Of a DNA stretch of 64,000 nt, positions 30,707 through 39,281 are shown piece after piece. Positions within the stretch are counted from its first letter, which is position 1. Every line of letters starts with the position of its first letter. The DNA comes from Nocardia sp. BMG111209 (lineage in GTDB: Bacteria; Actinomycetota; Actinomycetes; Mycobacteriales; Mycobacteriaceae). The position numbers and the translations under genes were made by a program. Below the pieces are notes generated by a model. It ran no database searches. It was not told the origin of the DNA and saw only the letters and a program-made list of their open reading frames with translations. The DNA lies in contig NZ_KB907308.1 in the NCBI RefSeq assembly GCF_000381925.1, forward strand, positions 682,001-746,000. Direction: 5' to 3'.

Positions 30707-32220
30707 CAGTTCGTCTCCTTCTCTTCCTCTTCCGTACCGGCCAGCTCGCGCAGCGCGTCGCCGACGCGGGGCAGGCCGGGCAGGGCGTGGCTCAGCGCGA
30801 CCGCGCGATCCACGAATTCGGGCTGCCGGGGCAGCCAGCCCCGCAACAGGGCGATCACGTCCTGTTCGCTCAGTGGGTGGTGATCGGCGTCGCCGATCGG
30901 GTTCGGCACCTCACGGGTCAGCGTGCCGCCGTCGGCGAACCGGACGGTGGCGCGGACCGCGCGCTCGGCGGGCAACCGGGCGGTCAGGTCGTCGGCCGCG
31001 ACCAGCCGGACCCGGCGGGCCAGCGCGCGCACGGCCGGATCGTCGAGCGCACTGTCCGGTCCGACGTGGCCGGTCCGGGCCGCGGTCGCCACCACGAACG
31101 GCGTGGAGAACATCGCCGACAGCCGGTTCGTCCATTCGGTGCCGGTCAGCCCCGCGCCGAGCGCATGGCTCTCCACCAGGATCTCGGCGATACCGTCGGC
31201 CCGGAATCCCGGCTCGCCACGCAGATCCAGCAGCGCGTCGGCCGCCGGATGGGTGAACGAGCAGGACGCGTGCCGCTTGAAATAACCCCGGGTGATATCC
31301 CAGCGCGCACCGAGATCGTCGATGAGCTGCGCCGAATCGAACTGTCCCAGCAGGGTTCCCAGCGACAGCGCGGCCGTGCCGGTATTACGGGCCATCCCCG
31401 CCGCCGCCATCCGCGCGGCCGCGAGTCCGGACATCGCCGAGGCCCCCATCCACGCATTGCGGACCGGATTGCCGTCGGTCGCCGAATCGAAGTGCCCGGC
31501 GATCGCCATCCCCGCACCGGTATCGATCGCCGCGGCCGTCGCCTCGGCCGAAAGTCCCAGCAGCCGTGCACATCCCGCTGCCGACCCAGCGACACCCCAG
31601 TTCCCGTGCGGGTGCACACCCGGCCGCGCGCTGGTCGCCCTCCCGAACCGGGACGCCACCTCGTAGGCGGCGAGCAGTGCGGCCACGGTCTCCGCACCGC
31701 TGCTGTCCAATTCGGCGGCCAGTGCCAGCACGGCCGGGAACCCGTGTGCCGCCGGATGTCCCTTGGCGAACTTGTTGCCCTCGTCCAGCTCCAGCGAGAC
31801 CAGCGCCATCGCGTTCAACCAGGCCGCGGCGTCGGTCGACACCGTCCGGCCGCCCCCGATCAACGGCGCCGGCCCGGCCGGAGCACCCCAGACCTGGCGC
31901 AGCGCACCATGATCCGGCAACGAGGCACCGACCGCCGTCACCCCGAGAACATCCAGCAGCACCAGCGACAACCGTTCGATCACCGCATCGGGCACGCTCC
32001 CGGCATCGAGCCCGGACACCCAGGCGCCCAAGGCCGCCGTCGCCGCGGCAGCCGCATCACCCGGGTCCGATCCGTGCTCCGGAGCTCCGTCGGCCCCCGA
32101 AACCAGCTGTCCCGAGACCGATTCGGACCCCGGAGGGCGACCGGAAGTTGCTGCCGCACCGATAGTTTCGGCGTTCGCAGCCCCAGCGCTGCGGGGGTCG
32201 TACGCGGATTCGGAATTCAC
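30706..32220 (-). CDS. MmgE/PrpD family protein (first paralogue)
   Basis: A 504-residue protein. After a low-complexity N-terminal stretch of about 55 residues comes the MmgE/PrpD fold: RLSLVLLDVLGVTAVGAS, LNAMALVSLELDEGNKFAKGHPAAHGFPAVLALA and YFKRHASCSFTHPAADALLDLR. Characterised members are 2-methylcitrate dehydratase, cis-aconitate decarboxylase and iminodisuccinate epimerase, so dehydration, decarboxylation or epimerisation of a polycarboxylate is possible. The start overlaps the livF stop by 4 bp. The N-terminal extension is unusual, so a later start is conceivable, although the overlap supports this one. Confidence 0.83.
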   Translation of the reverse strand: MNSESAYDPRSAGAANAETIGAAATSGRPPGSESVSGQLVSGADGAPEHGSDPGDAAAAATAALGAWVSGLDAGSVPDAVIERLSLVLLDVLGVTAVGASLPDHGALRQVWGAPAGPAPLIGGGRTVSTDAAAWLNAMALVSLELDEGNKFAKGHPAAHGFPAVLALAAELDSSGAETVAALLAAYEVASRFGRATSARPGVHPHGNWGVAGSAAGCARLLGLSAEATAAAIDTGAGMAIAGHFDSATDGNPVRNAWMGASAMSGLAAARMAAAGMARNTGTAALSLGTLLGQFDSAQLIDDLGARWDITRGYFKRHASCSFTHPAADALLDLRGEPGFRADGIAEILVESHALGAGLTGTEWTNRLSAMFSTPFVVATAARTGHVGPDSALDDPAVRALARRVRLVAADDLTARLPAERAVRATVRFADGGTLTREVPNPIGDADHHPLSEQDVIALLRGWLPRQPEFVDRAVALSHALPGLPRVGDALRELAGTEEEEKETN

Positions 32221-32918
32221 AGGCCCAGGTACGCCTTCCGGACTCGGGGATCGTCGGCGAGTTCACTGCCGGTGCCCTGCAACACGATCGAACCGCTCTC
32301 CAGCACATAGGCGCGGTCCGCGATGGCCAGGGCCTGTTTCGCGTTCTGCTCGACCAGCAGCACCGAAACCCCGGTGTCCCGGATGCGCTGCACGGCCTCG
32401 AGCATCAGCCAGGTCAGCTTCGGGGACAGGCCGGTCGACGGTTCGTCCAGCATCAGCAGTTTCGGGCCGGCCATGAGGGCGCGGCCGATCGCGAGCATCT
32501 GCTGCTGGCCGCCGGAGAAGGTCTCCGCGACGGTGGTCCGGCGTTCGGACAGGATCTCGAACAGCCGGTACACCTCGGCGAGGGACTGTTCGGCCTGTTC
32601 GGCCGTCCGGGTCCAGGCGCCCATCCGCAGGTTCTCCTCGACGGTGAGCGTGCCGAACAGCGCGCGATCCTCCGGCACGTGGACCAGGCCGTCACGAACC
32701 AGCTGGTCGGGCCGCCGGCCGGCGGTGGACGCGCCGTCGAAGGTGATCCGGCCGGACAGCGGGGCGATCTGGCCGCAGATGCTGCGCAGCGTGGTCGTCT
32801 TACCGGCACCGTTCGCGCCGACCAGCGCGACGATCTCCCCCGCGCCGACGCGCAGGTCGATCTCGTGCAGGATCTGCATCCGGCCGTAGCCGGCGGACAG
32901 TCGCTCAAGCGTCAGCAT
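32217..32918 (-). CDS. livF: HAAT-family ABC ATPase, second system (LivF type)
   Basis: A 233-residue ATPase with Walker A GANGAGKTT, signature SGGQQQML and Walker B LLMLDEPSTGLSP. The ATG at 32918 follows AGGAG by seven bases and lies within the end of livG, giving a 14-bp overlap. It is the fifth gene of the leftward catabolic operon and is followed directly by the MmgE/PrpD gene. Confidence 0.9.
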   Translation of the reverse strand: MLTLERLSAGYGRMQILHEIDLRVGAGEIVALVGANGAGKTTTLRSICGQIAPLSGRITFDGASTAGRRPDQLVRDGLVHVPEDRALFGTLTVEENLRMGAWTRTAEQAEQSLAEVYRLFEILSERRTTVAETFSGGQQQMLAIGRALMAGPKLLMLDEPSTGLSPKLTWLMLEAVQRIRDTGVSVLLVEQNAKQALAIADRAYVLESGSIVLQGTGSELADDPRVRKAYLGL

Positions 32919-33639
32919 GGGTCGGCTCCTCACCGAGATAGGCGTCGATGACCCGGGGGTCGCTGGTGACCTCTGCCGGTGAGCCGACCGCGAGCACCCG
33001 GCCCTGGTCGAGGACCAGCACCCGATCCGCGAGCCGCATGACCGCGGCCATGATGTGCTCGATGAACAGCAGCGTCACGCCCTCCTGTTCGCGCAGCGAC
33101 GCGAGCAGGTCGAGCACCGGTTCGCGTTCGGCGGGCACGAGACCCGCGAGGACCTCGTCCAGCAGCAGCACCTTGGGCCGCGACGCGAGCGCGCGGGCCA
33201 GTTCCAGGCGCTTGAGCCCGGCGGTGGGCAGTTCGGTGGACAGGCGGTAGGCCCACGGGCCGAGCCCGACGCGTTCCACCACGTCCAGCGCGTGCGCGCG
33301 CAGTTCGCGGGCGCCGAGCCGGTGATGCTGCGCGGCGAGGCTCACGTTCTCCAGCACGGTCATGCTGCCGAAGGGCCGCATCAGCTGGAAGGTGCGGACC
33401 ATGCCCGCCCGCGCGATCCGCTCCGGCGAGGCGCCGGTGACGTCGCGCCCGGCGAACGACACCCGGCCGGTATCGGGCCGGATCGCGCCGGCGACCACGT
33501 TGAACAGCGTTGTCTTACCGGCGCCGTTGGGGCCGATGATGCCGAGGATCTCGCCCTCGCCGACGTGGAAGTCCACGTCGGACAGTGCCCGCAGGCCCCG
33601 GAACGCCTTGCCGACCCCGTCGACCTTCACGATGCTCAT
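32905..33639 (-). CDS. livG: HAAT-family ABC ATPase, second system (LivG type)
   Basis: A 244-residue ATPase with Walker A GPNGAGKTT and Walker B VLLLDEVLAGLVP. The residue after Asp-Glu is Val rather than Pro, as in several HAAT ATPases. The signature region is modified to ELPTAGLKRLELARAL, which lacks the canonical SGGQ. The start at 33639 overlaps the livM stop (ATGA). The frame remains open far upstream, but that is shadow sequence over livM. Confidence 0.85.
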   Translation of the reverse strand: MSIVKVDGVGKAFRGLRALSDVDFHVGEGEILGIIGPNGAGKTTLFNVVAGAIRPDTGRVSFAGRDVTGASPERIARAGMVRTFQLMRPFGSMTVLENVSLAAQHHRLGARELRAHALDVVERVGLGPWAYRLSTELPTAGLKRLELARALASRPKVLLLDEVLAGLVPAEREPVLDLLASLREQEGVTLLFIEHIMAAVMRLADRVLVLDQGRVLAVGSPAEVTSDPRVIDAYLGEEPTHADA

Positions 33640-34772
33640 CGCCGCCACCTCGCCGCGATCGTTCCGACAATTCCCTTGGGCAGCAGCCGCACGATGAGGA
33701 TCAGCAGCACCGCGTACAGCACCACGTCCAGTCCGCTGCGGCCCTTCAGGAAGTCCAGGAAGTCCGGCGGGGTGCGCAGCAGCGTGGCGGTCACGTCGGT
33801 CAGCGAACCGACGATGATCGCGCCGACGATCGGACCCCAGATGGTGCCGATACCGCCGATCACGACCGGCACGATCGCCTGGATCGACACGGCCGAACCG
33901 AAGCCCAGGTCCGGATTCACGAACAGGTAGTACTGCGTGTAGAAGGCGCCCGCGACCGCGGTGATCGCCGCCGACAGCGCGACCGTCATCAGCTTGTAGC
34001 GCATGACCGGGGTGCCCAGCGCCGCGGCGGCCAGTTCGTCGTCGCGGATCGCGGTGACGTAGCGGCCGGCCCGCGAGTGCAGGAAGGCGATACTGATCGC
34101 CACCGCGGCCCCGGCCAGCACCAGCGCCACCCAGAAGTAGGCGTGCGAATCGGCCGGGAACTGCAACTTCCACAGCGAGGAGCCCTGGATCAGCGGCACG
34201 CTGAAGCCGACGGACTTGTTGGCGAATTTGCTGCTGGTCACGATCAGCCGCAGCATCTCGGCGAAGGCGAAGGTGGCCAGCGCGAAGTAGGCGCCCTGCA
34301 GTTTGTAGCGGAACGAGAAGTACCCGATGATCACGGCCACCGCGGCGGCCACCACCATCCCGGCCAGCATCCCGATCCACGGCGAGACGTTGTGCTTCAC
34401 CAGCAGATACGCGCTGGTGTAGGCGCCGACCCCGAAGTAGGCGGCGTGACCGAAGCTGAACATGCCGCCGAAGCCGCTCATGATGTTCCAGCCCACGGCC
34501 ATCAGCGCGAAGATCAGGATCCGCACCGCGACCGCGCCCTGCGCCGAGGGCAGGATCGCCGGCAGCGGGATCGCGAGCAGCACCAGCACGGCGAGGATCG
34601 CGAACTGCCGGTTCGCGGGCCGCAGCGGCGGCGCCTTGGTCGACGCGCCCGCCGGACCGGCGATGGTGATGGCACCAGAGTTCATCGTCGCGGTCATGCC
34701 GTGTCCATCAGGCATGCCCGCGGGGCCTGCGTGGTGACGCTCCGCTGCCGCCTTCGGCCCTGACGCGTTCAT
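33636..34772 (-). CDS. livM: HAAT-family ABC permease, second system (LivM type)
   Basis: A 378-residue permease. After a hydrophilic leader of about 55 residues come roughly nine membrane segments with the LivM motifs ALMAVGWNIMSGFGGMFSFGHAAYFGVGAYTSAYLL and the cytoplasmic loop AIRDDELAAAALGTPVMRYK. The leader is long for the family, and an internal ATG at residue 26 or 30 could be the real start. The start given overlaps the livH stop (ATGA). Confidence 0.87.
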   Translation of the reverse strand: MNASGPKAAAERHHAGPAGMPDGHGMTATMNSGAITIAGPAGASTKAPPLRPANRQFAILAVLVLLAIPLPAILPSAQGAVAVRILIFALMAVGWNIMSGFGGMFSFGHAAYFGVGAYTSAYLLVKHNVSPWIGMLAGMVVAAAVAVIIGYFSFRYKLQGAYFALATFAFAEMLRLIVTSSKFANKSVGFSVPLIQGSSLWKLQFPADSHAYFWVALVLAGAAVAISIAFLHSRAGRYVTAIRDDELAAAALGTPVMRYKLMTVALSAAITAVAGAFYTQYYLFVNPDLGFGSAVSIQAIVPVVIGGIGTIWGPIVGAIIVGSLTDVTATLLRTPPDFLDFLKGRSGLDVVLYAVLLILIVRLLPKGIVGTIAARWRR

Positions 34773-35797
34773 GCCGTCTTCCTTCCGAACAGTCCCTGCG
34801 GGCGGAGGAAGAGCACCAGCACGAACACCACGAACACACCCAGCAGCGAACTCTGGCCACCGAGGTAGATGGTGGTGAGCTGCTCGACCAGGCCGATCAG
34901 CAGGCCGCCGACCAGGGCGCCGACGACGTTGCCCATCCCGCCGAGCACCACCACCACGAACGCGGTGATGTTGAACTGCTCACCGAGGGTGGGCGACACC
35001 GTGACCAGCGGTCCGGCCAGGGCGGCCGCCGCGCCGGCACACGCGGTGCCGATCGCGAAGGTCACCATGTGGATGCGGCGGACGTTGATGCCCACCAGCT
35101 GCGCACCGGTGCCGTTCGCGGCGACCGCGCGGATCGCCGTGCCCAGCCGGGTCCGGCGCAGCAACCAGAACAGCACCCCGCCCAGGGCGATCGCGCCGAG
35201 GAAGGCGTACAGCCGCGATCCGGCGACGACCGCGCCGAACAGCGAGAACTGGAACTCGCCGGGCAGCTTGATGCTCTTGGGCTCGGCGCCGAAGAACATC
35301 AGCAGACCGTTCTCCAGCAACAGCGACAGACCGAGCGTGATCAGCAGCTGATTCTCCAGAGAGCGAGCACCGCTACCGGACAGCAAGCCACGATAGACGA
35401 TCGCGCCGACCAGGAAGAGCGCGGGGGTCGCGATCAGCAGCGTGAGATACGGATGCATCCCGGTGGTGTCCACCAGCCCGAACGAGATGAACATCGCGAC
35501 GGCCAGCAGTGCGCCGTGCGCGAAGTTCACGATGTCGAGCACGCCGAAGATCAGCGTGAGGCCCATCGCGATCAGGCCGTACAGCCCGCCGGTCAGGATG
35601 CCGGTGACCACCGACTGCCAGACCACCAGCCCGCTGCCGGAGCGGAGCAACGCCACCACGACGGCGACGACGAGGACCACGGCGACCACGCCGGCGCGGC
35701 CGAGGAAGGAACGGTCCACCGGGAAGCGGCGGGCCGGGGGCGCGGTGTCGGGATCGACCACCGCCTGTGCTGTGTCGAGATTGTTCATGGCCGCCAT
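34769..35797 (-). CDS. livH: HAAT-family ABC permease, second system (LivH type)
   Basis: A 342-residue permease with the LivH core GILTGGLYGLIAMGLTLIFGVLDIVNFAHGALLAVAMF and about nine membrane segments. Two ATGs are possible. The one at 35797 gives a short overlap with the binding-protein gene; the one at 35788 (MNNLDTA) gives the ATGA overlap used throughout this operon. It lies second in the nine-gene operon. Confidence 0.88.
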   Translation of the reverse strand: MAAMNNLDTAQAVVDPDTAPPARRFPVDRSFLGRAGVVAVVLVVAVVVALLRSGSGLVVWQSVVTGILTGGLYGLIAMGLTLIFGVLDIVNFAHGALLAVAMFISFGLVDTTGMHPYLTLLIATPALFLVGAIVYRGLLSGSGARSLENQLLITLGLSLLLENGLLMFFGAEPKSIKLPGEFQFSLFGAVVAGSRLYAFLGAIALGGVLFWLLRRTRLGTAIRAVAANGTGAQLVGINVRRIHMVTFAIGTACAGAAAALAGPLVTVSPTLGEQFNITAFVVVVLGGMGNVVGALVGGLLIGLVEQLTTIYLGGQSSLLGVFVVFVLVLFLRPQGLFGRKTA

Positions 35798-37035
35798 GTC
35801 ACCTGGTACTCGGGCCGGGATTCGGCCTTCTCGGGGGGATACACCTGCTTCACCTGACCGCCCTGAACCTGCATCAGGACCGGCGCGGCGTTGCTGTTGT
35901 CGCCGTTGCCGGCGAATTCGATCGGGCCCTTGCCCACGGTCAGGGGTGCGACCTGACCCGCGGCGATCGCGTCGCGGACCTTCTCCGGATCGGTGCTGCC
36001 GGCCTTCTCGACCGCCTGCGCGATCACCTGGACCGCGTCGTAGGACAACACCGCGCCGGTCCGCATCGGATCACCGAAGGTGCGCTGGTACTGCTCGCGC
36101 AGGGCGGTGGTCTGCGGGTTCGTCGCGTCGTAATGGTAATTCGTGTTGAAGTACCGGTCGCCGAGCTGCCCCGCGTCGGAGACGAACTTGGGCTGATCGT
36201 AGGCGCCGTTGGAGACGCCCCACACCGCGGACAGATCCGGCTTCACCGAGGCGATCGCCTTGGCCGCCAGCAGGCTGTCGCGGTAGTAGCCCGCGATCGC
36301 GAGCACATCCGCGCCGGACGCCTTGACCTGCGTGATCTGCGCGGTGAGATCGCTGACGCTGGCCGCGTCGTAGCTGATGTTCGGGCCGAGCGCGATCCCG
36401 AGCTGCTGCGCGGCGGCATCGAACGCGTCGGCCGCGCCGCTGCCGAAATCGCTCTGTTCGTGCAGGAAGGCGACCTTGTGCACCGGCTTACCGGACTGCT
36501 CCGACACCTGCTTCAGATACTGGGCCGCGGCCGTGGCGATCACCTTGCTGCCCGGCTGCACGCGGAACACGTACCGATAGCCGCGGGCGAAGATGGTGTC
36601 GGTGGCGGTCACGTCCATCACGAACGGCACCCGGTTGCGCTCGGCGACCACGGCGACGTTCGTGCTGACCGCACTCTGATAGGTACCGACCAGGCCGACG
36701 GCGCCGGCCGAGATCAGCCGCTGTGCCTCGCTCTGGCCGATATCGGCCTTGCCCTGGGTATCGCCGGTGACCAGTTCGACCTTGCGGCCGCCGAGGGATT
36801 TGATCCCCCCGGCCGCGTTGATCGCGTCGACCGCCAGCTGCGCACCTCGGCGCATCTGCAGGCCGTCCACCGCGTTGGAACCGCTGACCGGATGCAGCGC
36901 CCCGATCTTGACCGGGCCCTTGTCGCGTTGGCCGGCCGCGTCGGCGGCCCCCATCGGGGCCGACCCCCCGCACCCGGCCACGATCGCGAGCAACGCGCAC
37001 GCACCGAGCGCGACGATGAGCTTTCGCGCGGACAT
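35785..37035 (-). CDS. ABC transporter substrate-binding lipoprotein, second system
   Basis: A 416-residue Peripla_BP_6 receptor with the lipobox AIVAGC (Cys near 22) and the conserved opening KIGALHPVSGSNAVDGLQMRRGAQLAVDAINAAGGI. It is first in the leftward catabolic operon and should decide what the LivHMGF channel takes up. GAGG lies four bases before the ATG at 37035. The gene context (amidohydrolase, racemase, PrpD) points to a cyclic amide, amino-acid derivative or carboxylate ligand. Confidence 0.9.
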   Translation of the reverse strand: MSARKLIVALGACALLAIVAGCGGSAPMGAADAAGQRDKGPVKIGALHPVSGSNAVDGLQMRRGAQLAVDAINAAGGIKSLGGRKVELVTGDTQGKADIGQSEAQRLISAGAVGLVGTYQSAVSTNVAVVAERNRVPFVMDVTATDTIFARGYRYVFRVQPGSKVIATAAAQYLKQVSEQSGKPVHKVAFLHEQSDFGSGAADAFDAAAQQLGIALGPNISYDAASVSDLTAQITQVKASGADVLAIAGYYRDSLLAAKAIASVKPDLSAVWGVSNGAYDQPKFVSDAGQLGDRYFNTNYHYDATNPQTTALREQYQRTFGDPMRTGAVLSYDAVQVIAQAVEKAGSTDPEKVRDAIAAGQVAPLTVGKGPIEFAGNGDNSNAAPVLMQVQGGQVKQVYPPEKAESRPEYQVTWRP

Positions 37036-37042
37036 GTCACCT

Positions 37043-37061
37043 CGTTCCGATTAGAGAAACG
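37043..37061. promoter_or_regulatory. CGTTCC-N7-GAAACG box of the leftward operon
   Basis: A 19-bp inverted repeat with one mismatch, 8 bp before the binding-protein start. It shares the 6-7-6 layout and arms with the boxes at 22848 and 37198. It lies just downstream of the predicted transcription start, a position expected for repression. Confidence 0.75.
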
Positions 37062-37079
37062 TTCTGTCTGATGCGGGCT

Positions 37080-37108
37080 ATCGTGACACCCGTCTCGCCT
37101 CAGGTCAA
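37080..37108 (-). promoter_or_regulatory. Candidate promoter of the nine-gene operon
   Basis: The minus strand shows a -35 TTGACC (37108-37103), a 17-bp spacer and a -10-like CACGAT (37085-37080). Transcription would start near 37073, placing the operator box at about +12 to +30. The match in the -10 is only partial. Confidence 0.5.
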
Positions 37109-37197
37109 TATCTGCTCGTAACTTGACGTACCCGCACTATCAGTGCGAACTTGGTGAGCAGCCGGGGACCGTCGCCCCGAAACCTGAAGTTCACAAT

Positions 37198-37216
37198 CGT
37201 TCCTATTGGCGAAACG
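37198..37216. promoter_or_regulatory. CGTTCC-N7-GAAACG box of the rightward operon
   Basis: The third copy of the shared box, 41 bp before the CoA-transferase start. A possible -10 CACAAT ends at 37197, directly against it, so the box would cover the transcription start. Its -35 is poor. Its presence in both arms of the divergent region implies coordinate control. Confidence 0.75.
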
Positions 37217-37257
37217 ACGGAAGTTGCCGGCGGGACGCCAGAAAGGCAGGTACTCCC

Positions 37258-38445
37258 ATGGCGGGCGCATTGTCCGGGATCCGGGTGCTGGATACGGCCA
37301 CCCTGTTCGCGGGTCCGCTGGCGGCCACGATGCTCGGCGACTACGGCGCCGAGGTCGTCAAGATCGAACATCCGAACGGCGACCCGGTCCGCAGCCACGG
37401 CGCGCAGCGCGACGGCGTCGGCCTGTGGTGGAAGATGCTGGGCCGCAACAAGAAAGCCATCACCCTCTACCTCGGTTCGCCCGCCGGCCAGGAGATCTTC
37501 CGCACGCTGGTCGCCGACGCCGACGTGGTGATCGAGAACTTCCGCCCCGGCACGCTGGAACGCTGGGGGCTGGGCTACGAGCAGCTGCGGGAGATCAATC
37601 CCCGCCTGGTACTCGCCCGCGTCACCGGCTTCGGGCAGATCGGCCCCTATGCCAAGCGGCCCGGCTTCGGCACCCTCGCCGAGGCGATGAGCGGTTTCGC
37701 CGCGATCAGCGGTGAGCCGGACGGCCCGCCGATGCTGCCGCCGTTCGGCCTCGCCGACGGAATCGCCGCGCTGACAACCGCTTTCGCGGTCATGACGGCC
37801 CTGCGGGCCCGCGAGCAGACCGGCCACGGGCAGGTCGTCGACCTCGCCATCATCGAGCCGATCCTCACCCTGCTCGGCCCGCAGATCATCGCCTACGACC
37901 AGCTCGGCCAATTGCAGCCGCGCACCGGCAACCGGTCCACCAACAACGCCCCGCGCAACACCTACCGCACCCGCGACGACAGCTGGGTCGCGATCTCCAC
38001 CAGCGCGCAGTCCATCGCGGAGCGGGTCATGCGCCTGGTCGGACATCCGGAGTACATCGACGAACCGTGGTTCGCCACCGGCGCGCAGCGCGCCGAGCAC
38101 GCCGACGAACTCGACGCGGCGGTCGGCTCCTGGATCGCCGCGCGCGACCGGGACGAGGTGGTGCGGGCGTTCGAGGAGGCCCAGGCCGCGGTCGCCCCGA
38201 TCTACGACGCCGCCGACGTGATGGCCGATCCGCAGTACGCGGCGCTGGGCACCATCGCCACCGTCGAGGACGACGAACTCGGCCCGGTCCGGATGCAGAA
38301 CGTGCTGTTCCGGCTGTCGGAGACCCCGGGCGCGATCACCTCGGCCGGCGCCCCGCTCGGCGCGCACACCGCGGAGGTGCTGGGCCGCTACGGAATCGGC
38401 GAGGCGGAACTCGCGCGGTTGCGCGAGGAGGGCGTCGTCAAGTGA
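37258..38445 (+). CDS. CaiB/BaiF-family CoA-transferase
   Basis: A 395-residue class III CoA-transferase. It opens with LSGIRVLDTATLFAGPLAATMLGDYGAEVVKIEHPNGDP and has NFRPGTLERWGLGYEQL and the candidate nucleophilic Asp in PFGLADGIAAL (near 163). Such enzymes move CoA between carboxylates, with an Asp thioester intermediate. The ATG at 37258 follows AGGT; the open frame further upstream crosses the operator box. It begins the four-gene rightward operon and is probably the activation step feeding the lyase encoded next. Confidence 0.88.
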   Translation: MAGALSGIRVLDTATLFAGPLAATMLGDYGAEVVKIEHPNGDPVRSHGAQRDGVGLWWKMLGRNKKAITLYLGSPAGQEIFRTLVADADVVIENFRPGTLERWGLGYEQLREINPRLVLARVTGFGQIGPYAKRPGFGTLAEAMSGFAAISGEPDGPPMLPPFGLADGIAALTTAFAVMTALRAREQTGHGQVVDLAIIEPILTLLGPQIIAYDQLGQLQPRTGNRSTNNAPRNTYRTRDDSWVAISTSAQSIAERVMRLVGHPEYIDEPWFATGAQRAEHADELDAAVGSWIAARDRDEVVRAFEEAQAAVAPIYDAADVMADPQYAALGTIATVEDDELGPVRMQNVLFRLSETPGAITSAGAPLGAHTAEVLGRYGIGEAELARLREEGVVK

Positions 38446-39281
38446 TCCCCCGCAGCTGGCTCTACGTTCCCGGCGACCGGCCGGACCGCATCGGCAAGGC
38501 CCTGGCCGGACCCGCCGACGCGGTGATCCTCGACCTCGAGGACGCGGTGTCGGCGGCGGACAAGGACGGCGCACGGCGCAACGTGCTGGCGGCGCTCGCC
38601 GACGGCCACGCCGCGTACGTGCGGATGAACGCGCCGGACACCGCGGCCGGCGCGGCCGATCTGCGCGCGCTGGCCGCCGCCCCCGGAGCGCTCGCCGGGG
38701 TCCGGGTCCCCAAGTGCGAGGACCCCGGCGAGCTGCGCCGGGTGGCCGACACGCTGCGCGTGCCGGTCTACCCGGTGCTGGAATCGGCGCTCGGCATCGA
38801 ACACGCGCTCGCGCTCGCGACCGCGCACCCGCTGGTCGCCGGCATCTCGCTCGGCGAGGCCGATCTCGCCGCCGACCTGCGGGTATCCGGTGGCGAGGCG
38901 CTGAGCTGGCCGCGCTCGCGGATCGTGGTCGCCGCACGCGCGGCCGGGCTGCCCAGTCCGGTGCAGAGTGTCTGGACGGCGGTCCGCGATGCGGACGGCC
39001 TGCGCACGAGCACCACGGCGGGCCGGGCCGCCGGATTCTTCGGCCGGTCGGTGATCCACCCCGCGCAGATTCCGGTCGTGCACGAGGTGTGCGCCCCGGA
39101 TCCGGCCGAAACGTCCTGGGCCCGTGAGCTGATCGAGGGGCTCGCGGCGTCCAGGGCGGCCTGGATCGACCGCAACGGACAGTTCGTCGACGCCGCGATC
39201 GTCGCGCGCGCCCGCTGGGTGCTCGAGATCGCCGACGCCGGCACCCAGCACGAGAACATTCAGGAAGGTCACCTCTCATGA
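38442..39281 (+). CDS. HpcH/HpaI / CitE-type acyl-CoA lyase
   Basis: A 279-residue protein of the citrate-lyase-beta/malyl-CoA/citramalyl-CoA lyase family: SWLYVPGDRPDRIGKAL, the metal-associated VILDLEDAVSAADKDGAR, PVLESALGI, and GEADLAADL with the Mg-binding Glu/Asp. After CoA-transfer it would cleave a beta-hydroxyacyl-CoA to acetyl- or propionyl-CoA and a 2-oxo acid. The GTG start overlaps the CoA-transferase stop (GTGA). The CaiB-CitE pairing is also seen in citramalate and itaconate degradation. Confidence 0.86.
   Translation: MIPRSWLYVPGDRPDRIGKALAGPADAVILDLEDAVSAADKDGARRNVLAALADGHAAYVRMNAPDTAAGAADLRALAAAPGALAGVRVPKCEDPGELRRVADTLRVPVYPVLESALGIEHALALATAHPLVAGISLGEADLAADLRVSGGEALSWPRSRIVVAARAAGLPSPVQSVWTAVRDADGLRTSTTAGRAAGFFGRSVIHPAQIPVVHEVCAPDPAETSWARELIEGLAASRAAWIDRNGQFVDAAIVARARWVLEIADAGTQHENIQEGHLS

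Noticed and set aside
32905..34380. A single 491-residue reading covering livG and part of livM considered as a fusion protein
   Set aside because: The N-terminal half is an out-of-frame shadow of livM. The ATG at 33639 overlaps the livM stop and begins the normal ATPase.
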